From: Candidatus Pantoea edessiphila
GTDB taxonomy: Bacteria > Pseudomonadota > Gammaproteobacteria > Enterobacterales > Enterobacteriaceae
DNA: 64,000 bases
Direction of reading: 5' to 3'
NCBI RefSeq assembly: GCF_002933335.1
Contig: NZ_PDKS01000003.1
Span: forward strand, 1 to 64,000
In this document: positions 42,910-53,034 of the stretch, piece by piece
How positions within the stretch are numbered: the stretch's first letter is position 1
Layout of the letters: each line of letters begins with the position of its first letter
Position numbers and translations under genes: made by a program
The notes under the pieces: model-generated
What the model saw: only the letters and a program-made list of their open reading frames with translations
Databases searched by the model: none
What the model was told of the DNA's origin: nothing

Positions 42910-44046
42910 ATGTATTTACCTCCATTAAGCTTATATATACATATTCCTTGGTGTATAAAAAAATGTTATTATTGTGATTTTAATTCTCATGAATTAAAAA
43001 AGAACGTATTATATCTTAACTATATAAATCATTTGTTATTAGATCTAAATAATGACAAATATTTAATTAACGATAGAAAAATATGCACTATTTTTATTGG
43101 AGGGGGAACACCCAGTTTAATTGATATAGAAGCAATGAAAATATTAATAAATGGAATAAAAGAAAGTTTAAATCTGTCTATAGATATAGAGATTACCATA
43201 GAAATCAATCCTGGAACTGTTAATGTTGATCTTTTATCCTGTTATAAAAATCAAGAAATTAATCGAATATCAGTTGGTGCGCAAAGTTTTAGTGATAAAC
43301 ATCTAGTTCGTTTAGGAAGGATTCATAGTTCAACAGAAACTCATAATGTAATTCATTTAATCAAAGATCTTGGAATACATAATATTAATATTGATTTAAT
43401 GCATGGGTTACCAAATCAATCTATACAGGAAGCCTTGAATGATTTACACCAAACTATTTTATTTGATATTCCTCATATATCGTGGTATCAATTAACTATC
43501 GAACCCAATACCATGTTCGGTTCGAAAAATGTTATTTTACCTAATGATAATAAATTATCGCGTATTTTTAAAGAAGGGCACAATTTATTGATTCAATCTG
43601 GTTACAAACAATATGAAATTTCAAATTATGCAAAATCAAATTACTATTGTAAACATAATCTTAATTATTGGTATTTTGGTGATTACATTGGTATTGGCTG
43701 CGGAGCACATGGAAAAATAACATTATCTGATGGCAAAATAATACGTACTGTAAAAAATCGCCAACCAAAAGAATTTATGAAAGGATTTTATATTAATAAA
43801 AGATATATAGTTTCTGATATAGATAAACCTTTTGAATATTTTATGAATAGGTTTCGTTTGAATAAAATTGTATCTAGAAAAGAATTTGAAATTTTTACTG
43901 GCTTGAAGGAAGACTATATCCGTTATAATATGGATAAAGCAATAACTGCTGGTTATGTTATTGAAACTAATAAACACTGGCAAATAAGTAAAAAAGGAAG
44001 GCGGTTTTTGAATGACCTATTAGAATTGTTTTTAATAGAAGGATAG
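42910..44046 (+). CDS. hemW: HemW, radical SAM heme chaperone
   Basis: HemW is related to coproporphyrinogen dehydrogenase but acts in heme delivery. The 378 residues equal the E. coli length. The radical SAM cluster motif is CIKKCYYC (Cys15, Cys19, Cys22), followed by FIGGGTPSL, EINPGTV, RISVGAQSF and the tail QYEISNYAK. Lack of the HemN-type fourth cysteine fits HemW rather than HemN. With hemB nearby, it suggests that heme metabolism is kept. Confidence 0.96.
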   Translation: MYLPPLSLYIHIPWCIKKCYYCDFNSHELKKNVLYLNYINHLLLDLNNDKYLINDRKICTIFIGGGTPSLIDIEAMKILINGIKESLNLSIDIEITIEINPGTVNVDLLSCYKNQEINRISVGAQSFSDKHLVRLGRIHSSTETHNVIHLIKDLGIHNINIDLMHGLPNQSIQEALNDLHQTILFDIPHISWYQLTIEPNTMFGSKNVILPNDNKLSRIFKEGHNLLIQSGYKQYEISNYAKSNYYCKHNLNYWYFGDYIGIGCGAHGKITLSDGKIIRTVKNRQPKEFMKGFYINKRYIVSDIDKPFEYFMNRFRLNKIVSRKEFEIFTGLKEDYIRYNMDKAITAGYVIETNKHWQISKKGRRFLNDLLELFLIEG

Positions 44047-44100
44047 AATTATAATAATATTGTGTTGATTTGAAATAATCATTCAACAAGTTTTCTTAGA

Positions 44101-44838
44101 TTACTTTATTGTTCTAAATATTAATTCGTAAATTTTGTGTCCTAAGAGATTACTGCGTTGTTCAAACTTAGTAATAGGGCGATCTTTAGAAAGCATAATA
44201 TCATCTTGCGAGTAGAGAGATTGGTTTTTGTGGTTGTTTATGCTATCTATCGTTTTTACTATATAAGAAGCATAATTTTTACAATCTGTTACTATATGAA
44301 GTAGAGAACCACTATCTTTAAGTTTTTGTCTTGCTAAATTAGCAAACGATGTATTTACAAGTCTACGTTTATGATGACAATTTTTAGGCCATGGATCAGG
44401 GAAAAATAGTTGTATTTTATGAAGTGAATTATCTGGAATCATGTTTTCTAATACATCACGAACATCGCAATATATAAGTCGCAGATTTTTAATGTCTGTT
44501 TTTTTTAATTCCACTAAACAATTAGCTATTCCTGGCAGATATACTTCGATTCCTAAAAAATTTTGTTGTGAATTATTTTGAGCCATCTGAACTAAAGAAT
44601 TTCCGTTACCAAATCCAATTTCCATAATGACTAATTTATCAGATCCAAATAATTTAGAAAAATTAATTAATTTTGGTTGGAATTGAATTACTATATCTGA
44701 CCAATGACTATTTACTGCATTAAGTTGATTTCTAGTTAATTTTCTTTCTCGTAACACAAAAGTACGAATTCGATCATATGATTTACATATACTAATTTTA
44801 GTATTTATGTTACATTTTAACGATAAGTTATTTTTCAT
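44101..44838 (-). CDS. trmB: tRNA (guanine-N7)-methyltransferase TrmB
   Basis: Makes m7G46 in tRNAs. The 245 residues (E. coli 239) have the SAM site MEIGFGNGNSLVQMA, FLGIEVYLPG, QLFFPDPWPKNCHHKRRLV and the C-terminal RPITKFEQRSNLLGHKIYEL. It converges with hemW (55-base gap) and diverges from yggX. mutY, which lies between trmB and yggX in E. coli, is missing. Confidence 0.97.
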   Translation of the reverse strand: MKNNLSLKCNINTKISICKSYDRIRTFVLRERKLTRNQLNAVNSHWSDIVIQFQPKLINFSKLFGSDKLVIMEIGFGNGNSLVQMAQNNSQQNFLGIEVYLPGIANCLVELKKTDIKNLRLIYCDVRDVLENMIPDNSLHKIQLFFPDPWPKNCHHKRRLVNTSFANLARQKLKDSGSLLHIVTDCKNYASYIVKTIDSINNHKNQSLYSQDDIMLSKDRPITKFEQRSNLLGHKIYELIFRTIK

Positions 44839-44893
44839 ATTGATATATATTTTTGCAATTTGCTTTTAACATAATTGGTTTATAATAATCATA

Positions 44894-44927
44894 CAGTTAA
44901 TAATATAATATCTTATATTATTAACTG
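44894..44927. repeat. Perfect 15-bp inverted repeat, 4-nt loop (trmB | yggX)
   Basis: CAGTTAATAATATAA (44894-44908), loop TATC, and its complement (44913-44927). It lies 55 bases upstream of trmB and 85 upstream of yggX in divergent promoter DNA, in the place of the deleted mutY. The CAG/CTG ends make it more than a pure A/T run. Confidence 0.85.
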
Positions 44928-45011
44928 CAACTAATTTTTTAACGATTTATAAGTGAGTTTATTTTAGTAATTTATTTATATTATTTCTTTGAAGATTACG
45001 GTGTTTATACT

Positions 45012-45242
45012 ATGAGTCGTATAATTTTTTGTAATTTTTTAAAACGTAAAGCTGAAGGACAGGATTTTCAAGTTTATCCTGGTAATATTGGTGATCGTAT
45101 ATATAATGAAATTTCCAAAGAAGCTTGGGGGAAATGGATTGAAAAGCAAACGATATTAATTAATGAAAAGAAACTTAAACTTATTCATCAAGAAGACCGA
45201 AAAATATTAGAAAATGAAATGATAAAGTTTTTATTTAAATAA
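45012..45242 (+). CDS. yggX: Probable Fe(II)-trafficking protein YggX, short form
   Basis: YggX helps protect iron-sulfur clusters and move iron. The 76 residues align with E. coli YggX from [19 protein letters not shown] through [22 protein letters not shown] to MIKFLFK, and then stop; the last 15 residues of the 91-residue E. coli protein are missing. The conserved Cys7 is present. The short end looks like a tolerated truncation. Confidence 0.95.
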   Translation: MSRIIFCNFLKRKAEGQDFQVYPGNIGDRIYNEISKEAWGKWIEKQTILINEKKLKLIHQEDRKILENEMIKFLFK

Positions 45243-45300
45243 AAATCTATTTTATAGATAAGGAAAATTTAATACTTATACTTTATATCAACTGAAAAAC

Positions 45301-45328
45301 ATATATATCCTAAACTTAGGATATATAT
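45301..45328 (-). terminator. Hairpin terminator of ruvX (13-bp perfect stem)
   Basis: ATATATATCCTAA (45301-45313) pairs perfectly with 45316-45328. On the minus strand the stem is followed by GTTTTTC, a T5 tract, 12 bases after the ruvX stop, so it fits a rho-independent terminator for ruvX. It may also stop yggX transcripts from the other side. Confidence 0.65.
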
Positions 45329-45339
45329 AAAAAATCCAA

Positions 45340-45768
45340 TTAATTATTGCAAGATGAGTTGTTAATCCAATCCTGTAAAATGATTGCTGCAGATTTGGAA
45401 TCAATATGATTTTTAGACAAAGATCGATATCCTCCACATTTAAATAATTCTGAACAAGCTTCTCTTGTACTTAATCTCTCATCCTGCATGTAAGTATTGA
45501 TGCTAAATTTAGCATTTAAATTATTGGCAAATTTTCTAGCACAATAAGTAAGATATTGTTCAGTACCATCCATATTTAGTGGTAAACCTACTATAATTAC
45601 ACTAGGCTGCCATTTTTTAATTAACTTTTCAATTTGTATCCAATTTGGTATGCCTTCTTTAGCTTTTAAAGCACTTATAGGACTCGCTATACCAGTAACT
45701 AATTGACCGATTGCAACACCAATATTTTTTTTTCCAAAATCAAAAGCTAATATAATTTTCGTATACAT
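45340..45768 (-). CDS. ruvX: Putative pre-16S rRNA nuclease YqgF/RuvX
   Basis: An RNase H-fold nuclease needed to finish the 16S rRNA 5' end and, by older reports, proposed as a Holliday junction resolvase. The 142 residues (E. coli 138) have [16 protein letters not shown] with the first catalytic Asp, [21 protein letters not shown] and [12 protein letters not shown]. It follows gshB; yqgE, which lies between them in E. coli, is lost. Confidence 0.96.
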   Translation of the reverse strand: MYTKIILAFDFGKKNIGVAIGQLVTGIASPISALKAKEGIPNWIQIEKLIKKWQPSVIIVGLPLNMDGTEQYLTYCARKFANNLNAKFSINTYMQDERLSTREACSELFKCGGYRSLSKNHIDSKSAAIILQDWINNSSCNN

Positions 45769-45799
45769 TAGGATTTCCTGTATTACTATACTTATTCAT

Positions 45800-45881
45800 T
45801 GCTAACTACCCTAATCTAATAAATATTAGAGTAGTTTTACTTCAAACTTTTAATAAAGTGATTTAAAATATTACTTTATTA
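45800..45881. repeat. Two inverted repeats between gshB and ruvX
   Basis: First, AACTAC + CTAATA pair with TATTAG + GTAGTT (about 45800-45836) with an internal bulge. Second, TAATAAAGT (45851-45859) pairs with ACTTTATTA (45873-45881). Both lie in the gap of the deleted yqgE and could be in the gshB 3' end or ruvX leader. Confidence 0.5.
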
Positions 45882-45980
45882 TTTATCACAGTAACCAACA
45901 AATTGTCTCTAGTAGTTAATGTGTTACTTGGAGCTCATATATTAAGTAATAATTTTTAGAATTTAAGAATTTTATATCTG

Positions 45981-46925
45981 CTAATGCAAGAGTTTTTCAA
46001 TTGAATCCATTAGCATAGAAGTAATAGAAATTGGAACGGCTGCTTCAATTTGACAAATACCAGTAGGGCTAGTCACGTTAATTTCTGTAACTTTATCGCC
46101 AATAATATCTAAACCGACAAACATTAGACCTTTCTTTTTAAGATTTAAACCAATAATTCTGGAAATTTCTAAATCACTGGCGCTTAAAGCTCTTACTTCT
46201 CCATAACCACCGATGCTAAGATTAGCTCTATGATCCCCTTCTCTAGGAATTCTCGCTAAGCAATAAGGAACAGGTTCTCCATCTACTAATAAAATTCTTT
46301 TATCACCATATTTTATATCTGGTACATATTTTTGAGCTATGCAAAAAAAACTACCATTTTTAGTTAATGATTCTATCACAACTGAAAAATTAGAATCATC
46401 CTTTCTTAAAAAAAAAACAGATTTACCACCCATATTATCTAATGGTTTTACTACTATATCAATGTGTTTTTGCCAAAAATTTTTTAGTTCATTTTGATTA
46501 CAAGTAACTAATGTACTAGGGGTAAATTCATTAAACAATGATATATATAATTTTTCATTACAATCTCTCAAACTTTGTGGTTTATTCACAATGATAGAAC
46601 CTGATCGTTCTGCTTGTTCTAAAATATATGTTGAATATATATACTGCATGTCAAATGGAGGATCTTTCCTCATTAGTATTACATCAAGATCAGAAAGTTT
46701 GATATTTTGTTTTTTATAAAAAAAATACCAATGTTTATGATTTTTTTCTACATTTAATAAATGTGTATTTGCATAAGCTACACCTTCATACATGAAAATA
46801 TCCTTTATTTCCATATAATAGATTGTATATCTGCGCTTTTGTGCTTCTAGTAACATTGCAAATGTTGTATCTTTTTCTATATTAATAGAAGCAATTGGGT
46901 CCATTAATACACCAAGTTTAACCAT
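45981..46925 (-). CDS. gshB: Glutathione synthetase
   Basis: Adds glycine to gamma-glutamylcysteine with ATP. The 314 residues (E. coli 315) start VKLGVLMDPIASINIEKD and have MRKDPPFDMQYIY, VNKPQSLRDCNEKL, KPLDNMGGKSVF and FVGLDIIGDKVTEINVTSPTG. In the last ATP-grasp segment the E. coli PTCIREIEAEF reads PTGICQIEAAV; the Arg-to-Cys change is the same type as in AccC. gshA is not in the window. Confidence 0.96.
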   Translation of the reverse strand: MVKLGVLMDPIASINIEKDTTFAMLLEAQKRRYTIYYMEIKDIFMYEGVAYANTHLLNVEKNHKHWYFFYKKQNIKLSDLDVILMRKDPPFDMQYIYSTYILEQAERSGSIIVNKPQSLRDCNEKLYISLFNEFTPSTLVTCNQNELKNFWQKHIDIVVKPLDNMGGKSVFFLRKDDSNFSVVIESLTKNGSFFCIAQKYVPDIKYGDKRILLVDGEPVPYCLARIPREGDHRANLSIGGYGEVRALSASDLEISRIIGLNLKKKGLMFVGLDIIGDKVTEINVTSPTGICQIEAAVPISITSMLMDSIEKLLH

Positions 46926-47481
46926 TATTATCCTTTATTCCTTTAAATAAAATAAACTTAATAGCATATTTCTCATAATTTAAATTCATGCTAATTATGA
47001 TAATTTATTATTAAATGTCTGAAAGTAATTTTAAAGACAGTTATTTACTAATAATCACTTCAATATATCTTATTTTAAAATAATCTTAAAGAGATTTTAT
47101 ATATTTAAACATAATCATACAAATAGCAACCTTATATTATGTATAAATATATATTTATGCTAATATATATTTATACATACATGTATGTTATAAACTATCA
47201 TGGATCATATCCATGATATATTAGTTAATATTAATCGATACAAATAAAAATACATGATTAATAAATAATAACAGCTTGAATATAAATGCTATTATTTGTT
47301 ATTAAATAACTATTAATATACTAATTAATAAATTCAAAACTTATATACTAGCTATAATATAATTTTATAAGGAAATCCAATATTTAACTGTTAGGTCAAC
47401 AATATTTAAATATATCTAATGTTAATACTATATAAATTTGATTATTTATATGATATTTTATTAAGATTGTAACATCATTTA
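46926..47481. other. Intergenic region gshB to hemB
   Basis: About 555 AT-rich bases with no gene. It holds near-repeats of AATATATATTTAT (about 47145-47175), a perfect palindrome ACATACATGTATGT (47175-47188) and the hairpin 47196-47218, clustered within 75 bases. Confidence 0.5.
47175..47218. repeat. Palindrome plus 10-bp hairpin cluster
   Basis: ACATACATGTATGT (47175-47188) is a perfect 14-bp palindrome. Seven bases on, TATCATGGAT (47196-47205), loop CAT, ATCCATGATA (47209-47218) forms a perfect 10-bp hairpin. Both are richer in GC than the flanks. They lie 250-290 bases upstream of gshB and about 265 bases after hemB. Confidence 0.7.
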
Positions 47482-48459
47482 TCAAATAATTTTTTTTTCA
47501 GCAAGATCAAGAGTAAAATAACTAAATATAATATCTGCACCTGCTCTTTTTATTGCAGCTAAACTTTCTAATATTATTTTATATTCATCTATAACTCCTG
47601 ATTTAGCGGCAAATTTTATCATAGAATATTCTCCACTTACCTGATACGCAGCTAGTGGTATTTCAGTTTTTTCACGGATATCACGTAAAATATCAAGATA
47701 AAAACCTGCTGGTTTTACCATTAGTACATCTGCTCCTTCTGTAACATCAATTAAAGATTCTCTAATTGCTTCTCTGCGATTTATGGGGTTTATTTGATAG
47801 GTATTACGATCTCCGTTGATATTAATTTTGGCAGCGTCTCGGAAAGGACCATATAAAGAAGATGCAAATTTAGTTGAATAAGAAATTATAGCAGTTTGAT
47901 TGAAACCAGATAAATCTAATGCTCTACGAATATTGCATACCTGTCCGTCCATAGAAGCTGAAGGTGCAACAAAATCAGCACCTGCTGCTGCTGCTACTAC
48001 CGATTGTTTACACATATTTACTAGGGTTTGATCATTATCAACGTAATTATCATATATTACACCACAGTGCCCATGGGTAGTATATTGGCAAAAACAAATA
48101 TCTGATATTAACATAATTTCTGGAACAGTATTTTTACATATTCGAATTATTCTTGATAACAAACCGTTTTCATCCCACGTATCACTGCCTATTGGATCAT
48201 TATGATGCGAAATTCCAAATAATAGTACTATATTAATACCTGCATTAGCTATACGCTCTATTTCATATGCTAATTTTTTTTCAGGAATACGCATCACTCC
48301 TGGCATAGAATCTATTTCTTTATAAACATTTAAATTTTCTTCAACAAATATTGGCAAAGCTAATTTATTTATACTAATCTCAAATTCTTGGAATATTCGA
48401 CGCATTAAAGTATTAACACGTAATCTCCTAGGACGTTTTGCTAAATTAATTATCTTCAT
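47482..48459 (-). CDS. hemB: Delta-aminolevulinic acid dehydratase (porphobilinogen synthase)
   Basis: Joins two 5-aminolevulinate molecules to porphobilinogen in heme synthesis. The 325 residues (E. coli 324) have the zinc cysteines in [14 protein letters not shown], the active-site lysines in [17 protein letters not shown] and [13 protein letters not shown], and [10 protein letters not shown]. The zinc-dependent form with all cysteines is intact. Confidence 0.98.
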   Translation of the reverse strand: MKIINLAKRPRRLRVNTLMRRIFQEFEISINKLALPIFVEENLNVYKEIDSMPGVMRIPEKKLAYEIERIANAGINIVLLFGISHHNDPIGSDTWDENGLLSRIIRICKNTVPEIMLISDICFCQYTTHGHCGVIYDNYVDNDQTLVNMCKQSVVAAAAGADFVAPSASMDGQVCNIRRALDLSGFNQTAIISYSTKFASSLYGPFRDAAKININGDRNTYQINPINRREAIRESLIDVTEGADVLMVKPAGFYLDILRDIREKTEIPLAAYQVSGEYSMIKFAAKSGVIDEYKIILESLAAIKRAGADIIFSYFTLDLAEKKII

Positions 48460-48677
48460 TATGATATCGTTAACTATATATTAATAAAAAATAAATTGTT
48501 ATATCCATTAATTAAATAACAACAAGTTTTATTTTGTTTTTTTATTTCAATTAATGCGTATAATCGCATGCAATAATTTTATAAATTTTTATATATTGTT
48601 TAAGTATATAAAATAATTTCATTATTTAATAATATTTGTGTTTATTAAATGCAATAAATATTGCATATAACATATGA

Positions 48678-49244
48678 TTATTTTTTTATCCTATATAAAC
48701 AATAAACTACCTTTCCAGCAGTATTCTTTTTATATAAAATCCAATTATATGGAATATTAACCATTTTAATTTTTTTGCTTTCAATATATATAAGAGCATG
48801 ATCGCTTAACCATCCGTTATTATCTAATAAAAACATTGTTTCACTAATAAAATCACTATCAAATGGTGGATCAATAAATACTATATCAAATGGTCTACCT
48901 TTCTGCTTCAACCAAAATAAGGTATTGGTTTTTATTATTTCACTATTAGATACATTAAAAAATTTTAAGTTTTTTTGCAATTGTTTTACTACTGTAATAT
49001 TAGATTCTAACATTGTTACAAAATTAGCGTATCGTGATAAAGATTCAAATCCAAGAGCTCCACTACCTGTAAAACAATCAAGGCAATTGGAATTTTTAAT
49101 TATAGGATTCAACCAGTTAAATAATGTTTCTCGGATACGATCAGTAGTGGGTTGTAATCCTATACTATTTAATACTGGTAATTTATGTCTTCGCCATTGA
49201 CCACCTATAATTCGAATATATCCAGAGCGATAATTTTTTTTCAT
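48678..49244 (-). CDS. rsmD: 16S rRNA (guanine(966)-N2)-methyltransferase RsmD
   Basis: Methylates G966 of 16S rRNA. The 188 residues (E. coli 198) contain IIGGQWRRHKLPV, TTDRIRETLFNWL, the SAM loop LDCFTGSGALGFESLSR and the catalytic FIDPPFD. It is divergent from ftsY, the arrangement found in E. coli. Confidence 0.97.
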   Translation of the reverse strand: MKKNYRSGYIRIIGGQWRRHKLPVLNSIGLQPTTDRIRETLFNWLNPIIKNSNCLDCFTGSGALGFESLSRYANFVTMLESNITVVKQLQKNLKFFNVSNSEIIKTNTLFWLKQKGRPFDIVFIDPPFDSDFISETMFLLDNNGWLSDHALIYIESKKIKMVNIPYNWILYKKNTAGKVVYCLYRIKK

Positions 49245-49431
49245 AAATATCTATAATTATAAATATGTAATAAAATTAAAATTACGTTAATGTTTTAAAA
49301 AACAAAATAATTTTTATTTGCAAACAATATGTTCAATAGATTTAATATTAATTAAATTATTGAATTGATATTATCTTATCTTATTTGTATGATAATAACA
49401 AATCTAACTAATATTAGAGGATTGTAGTAAT

Positions 49432-50712
49432 ATGGTAAAAAAGAAAAATAATAATTTATTTTCTTGGTTTAAATTCAAAAAAAATGATTCAACTAAAAAT
49501 GAAAATTTAAATGATACTGATCACCTTTTATCTGAAAATAAAAAAACGATTCATATAAATCAATGTTTACCTGAAAACAAAGACAATAATAAAAATAACG
49601 ATTCTGCTCATAATGCAATCCCTGATTCCAACTTAATTATAAATGATATTGATATAAACTTAGTAAATACACCAATAAAAAATAAATTAATTAATGGTTA
49701 TGTAAAATCAACAAAAGCAGAAATTCAATCTCAACATAATAATTATAAAATTGATACTGGTGTAAATATACAGCCAGATAATTTAAAAAAAAAACAAAGT
49801 TTTTTTACACGTTTAAAAAATAGTTTAATTAAAACTCATCAAAATTTAGCTATAAATTTAAATAAAATATTTTATGGAAACCTAGTAAGCAATGAACTTT
49901 TTGAAAAATTAGAAGAACAATTGTTAATATCTGATATAGGAATAGAAACTACCCAAAAAATAATTAAAAAACTGTCACAACAAGCAAGTATTCAACGTAT
50001 AAAGGAAGCGAAAGACCTATATGATTTACTAAAAATAGAATTAACAAATATGCTAGTTGGAATAGATATACCAATTGAAACAAACAAAAACAAGCCCTTT
50101 GTTATATTAGTAGTAGGAGTTAATGGTGTAGGAAAAACAACTACAATTGGTAAATTAGCCCATTACTATAAAAAAGCAGGAAAATCAGTTATGTTAGCTG
50201 CTGGTGATACTTTTCGTATAGCTGCAGTTGAGCAATTACAATTTTGGGGGAAATATAATAAAATTCCTGTAATTTCACAACCGACTGGATCAGATTCTTC
50301 TTCTGTAATATTTGATGCAATACAATCTGCTAAATCACGTAATATTGATATCATAATTGCAGATACTGCAGGTCGCCTTCATAATAAATTAAAATTAATG
50401 GAAGAACTAAAAAAAACCATTCGAGTGATCAAAAAAATAGATAAAGATGCTCCACATGAAATCATGTTAACCATAGATGCTAATACTGGACAAAATTCCG
50501 TTATCCAAGCTAAGATGTTTAATCAATTTATTAAATTAACAGGCATTACGATTACTAAGTTAGATGGTACTGCTAAGGGTGGTGTCATATTTTCAATAGC
50601 TAATCAATTAAGTATACCTATTAGATATATCTGTATAGGAGAAACTGTAGATGATATAAAACCATTCAAATCTTCAGATTTTATTGAGGCTATATTTTCT
50701 TCACCAAACTAA
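49432..50712 (+). CDS. ftsY: Signal recognition particle receptor FtsY
   Basis: GTPase that docks SRP-bound ribosomes at the membrane. The 426 residues (E. coli 497) have a shortened N/K/D-rich A domain (about 1-120) and a well kept NG domain: VVGVNGVGKTTTIGKLA at about 229-245, LAAGDTFRIAAVEQL, DTAGRLHNK, TKLDGTAKGGV and GETVDDIKPF. The A domain contains a 10-A tract at 49785-49794, of the same kind that broke rlmB, but here the frame is intact. ftsE and ftsX, downstream in E. coli, are lost. Confidence 0.97.
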   Translation: MVKKKNNNLFSWFKFKKNDSTKNENLNDTDHLLSENKKTIHINQCLPENKDNNKNNDSAHNAIPDSNLIINDIDINLVNTPIKNKLINGYVKSTKAEIQSQHNNYKIDTGVNIQPDNLKKKQSFFTRLKNSLIKTHQNLAINLNKIFYGNLVSNELFEKLEEQLLISDIGIETTQKIIKKLSQQASIQRIKEAKDLYDLLKIELTNMLVGIDIPIETNKNKPFVILVVGVNGVGKTTTIGKLAHYYKKAGKSVMLAAGDTFRIAAVEQLQFWGKYNKIPVISQPTGSDSSSVIFDAIQSAKSRNIDIIIADTAGRLHNKLKLMEELKKTIRVIKKIDKDAPHEIMLTIDANTGQNSVIQAKMFNQFIKLTGITITKLDGTAKGGVIFSIANQLSIPIRYICIGETVDDIKPFKSSDFIEAIFSSPN

Positions 50713-51128
50713 ATAAATATTGATATTTAATGTTACTTTTTTAGATGTTATAATTCTCATAATAGTTCTGATATTACTATTCTTTTGATATAGTTTACAT
50801 TAAAATAAAATATTTAATATTTCTAAAAATCACTTAACCGAATAATCTATATTAGTAATATCTACAAAATTAAAATTTATCACTAGTATAAAATTTAACT
50901 AGGCCTTATATCTTTTAATAGTTTTATTATCTATAGATTATAATTTATTGTATATTATCATTATTATGATAAATACAAATTAATTGTTTTCATGAGACTA
51001 TTATTAAAATAATTTAAAATTAACAATAATGACTTACACTATTAAAATAATTGTTGTTTTATTTATCATGACAAGATTTACATTAATTAATGTATACTTA
51101 ATTTATATTAATGCTATAAGGAGTTGTA
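50713..51128. other. Intergenic region ftsY-rpoH (place of lost ftsEX)
   Basis: About 415 AT-rich bases with no coding sequence. In E. coli ftsE and ftsX lie here; no remnant is recognisable. A 7-bp hairpin TTATCAT-TATT-ATGATAA lies near 50957. The clear signal is AAGGAG 7 bases before the rpoH ATG. Confidence 0.5.
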
Positions 51129-51986
51129 ATGATAAAACACACACAAAATTTAACTGTAGCTCCATTAGGTAACTTAGAATCTTATATTCAAGCTGCTAAT
51201 ATATTGCCTATGTTATCAGCAGAAGAAGAAAAAAGTTTAGCTATACAATTACACTATCATGGAGATCTAGAATCTGCTAAGGTCTTAATTTTATCTCATT
51301 TGCGATTTGTAGTTCACATAGCTCGTAATTATTCTGGATATGGATTACCTCAAGCTGATTTAATTCAAGAAGGTAATATTGGATTAATGAAAGCTGTAAG
51401 AAGATTTAATCCTGAAGTTGGTGTTCGACTTGTATCTTTTGCTGTTCATTGGATTAAAGCAGAAATACACGAATATGTTTTACGTAATTGGCGGATTGTA
51501 AAAGTAGCTACTACTAAGGCTCAGCGAAAATTATTTTTTAATCTTAGAAAAAGCAAAAAACATTTGGGATGGTTTAACCAAGATGAAGTAGAAATGGTAG
51601 CCCGTGAATTAGGGGTAAGTAGTAGGGATGTACGTGAAATGGAATCACGTATGGCTGCTCAGGATATGACTTTCGATCTGTTTAATAATGATGAAAATGG
51701 TGATGATAAATCCATGGCTCCTGTATTATATCTTCAAGATAAAACTTCTGATTTCGCTAATGGTATAGAGGAAAACAACTGGGGTTTACATGCAGCAGAT
51801 AAATTAAGTTATGCATTAGAAAGCCTAGATGAGCGTAGCAAACACATTATACGCACGCGTTGGCTTGAAGAAGATAGTAAAACTACTCTTCAAGAACTTG
51901 CTAGTAAATACGGTGTTTCAGCCGAACGTGTGCGTCAACTTGAAAAAAATGCAATGAAAAAACTAAGAATAGCAATTGAATCTTAA
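51129..51986 (+). CDS. rpoH: RNA polymerase heat-shock sigma factor RpoH (sigma-32)
   Basis: Directs transcription of chaperone and protease genes. The 285 residues (E. coli 284) are highly conserved: [48 protein letters not shown], the RpoH box [10 protein letters not shown] and the region 4.2 end [26 protein letters not shown] precedes the ATG. With hflKC retained (FtsH degrades sigma-32 in E. coli), regulated heat-shock control may persist. Confidence 0.98.
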   Translation: MIKHTQNLTVAPLGNLESYIQAANILPMLSAEEEKSLAIQLHYHGDLESAKVLILSHLRFVVHIARNYSGYGLPQADLIQEGNIGLMKAVRRFNPEVGVRLVSFAVHWIKAEIHEYVLRNWRIVKVATTKAQRKLFFNLRKSKKHLGWFNQDEVEMVARELGVSSRDVREMESRMAAQDMTFDLFNNDENGDDKSMAPVLYLQDKTSDFANGIEENNWGLHAADKLSYALESLDERSKHIIRTRWLEEDSKTTLQELASKYGVSAERVRQLEKNAMKKLRIAIES

Positions 51987-52227
51987 AAATAATATTAAAG
52001 TATTATATGTTATATTTACATTTTAATGTATGATTAATAAATCCTATATATTATATGTTTAACATTAACTAAATGCATTCAAATCAAGTAATTATATTTT
52101 TATGGTTTGTATTTGAAGTAAAATATTATTAAATTAATTAAATATTTATAATTTTTATTTTTAATAATTTAATAAAACAATATACGAAATTTAAATATTA
52201 AAGCTTCATATACTTATAGCATATAAT

Positions 52228-52824
52228 TTATAATTTTAAGTAAACTCTAATACCATCTAAGAACATTTGCGTTGCTAATATAACTAATACCAATCCCATT
52301 AGTCTCTCTAGTGCATTAACGCCTTTTTCTCCAAGTATGCGTAAAAATAGTTCTGAAAGTAATAAGATTATTAATGTCAATAACCATGCAATTAATATTG
52401 AAATTATAATAACATGCATTTGATTATAGTATTGATGAGCCAACATCATCAAGGTAGCTAATAAAGACGGTCCAGCAACTAATGGGATTGCTAAAGGTAC
52501 TAAAAATGGTTCTTCATCACCTGCTGTAAATACCGTATTATTGTCTTCAGATGAAGGAAAAATCATTTTAATAGCTATTAAAAATAAAATAATGCCACCA
52601 GAAATTGATACAGACTCTGTACGCAAATTTAAAAAATTTAATATTGATTCTCCTAAAAACAAAAACATCACCATAATTATCAAAGATATGATCATTTCGC
52701 GAATTAAAATTACTTTCCTGCGTTTAGGATCAATATATTTTAAAATTGACATAAAAATAGGTAAATTACCTAATGGATCCATAATTAATAACAATAGTAT
52801 CGTTCCAGAAATTATTTCGTTCAT
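52228..52824 (-). CDS. yhgN: MarC family membrane protein YhgN
   Basis: The 198 residues (E. coli YhgN 197) have six predicted membrane helices, LLLIMDPLGNLPIF at about 12-25, GGIILFLIAIKMIF, and PLAIPLVAGPSLLATLMML. The family was once linked to antibiotic resistance but the function is unknown. It lies next to asd, as in E. coli. Confidence 0.93.
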   Translation of the reverse strand: MNEIISGTILLLLIMDPLGNLPIFMSILKYIDPKRRKVILIREMIISLIIMVMFLFLGESILNFLNLRTESVSISGGIILFLIAIKMIFPSSEDNNTVFTAGDEEPFLVPLAIPLVAGPSLLATLMMLAHQYYNQMHVIIISILIAWLLTLIILLLSELFLRILGEKGVNALERLMGLVLVILATQMFLDGIRVYLKL

Positions 52825-53034
52825 TTATTTAATGCCTTATTTGTAAATAAATTTTATTAGTTGAGTTTGCAAAATACTTATTTTAAATAAATTGTTTTTA
52901 TTTATTAAAATAAATATACTTTTAAAATAAATACTGTGTATGTCTAATTATTACACATAGCATTAGTAAAATTAATACCCTATTGTTTACTTTAAAAGAA
53001 ATTAGATATTTAAATAATTTAAAATGGATATAAT

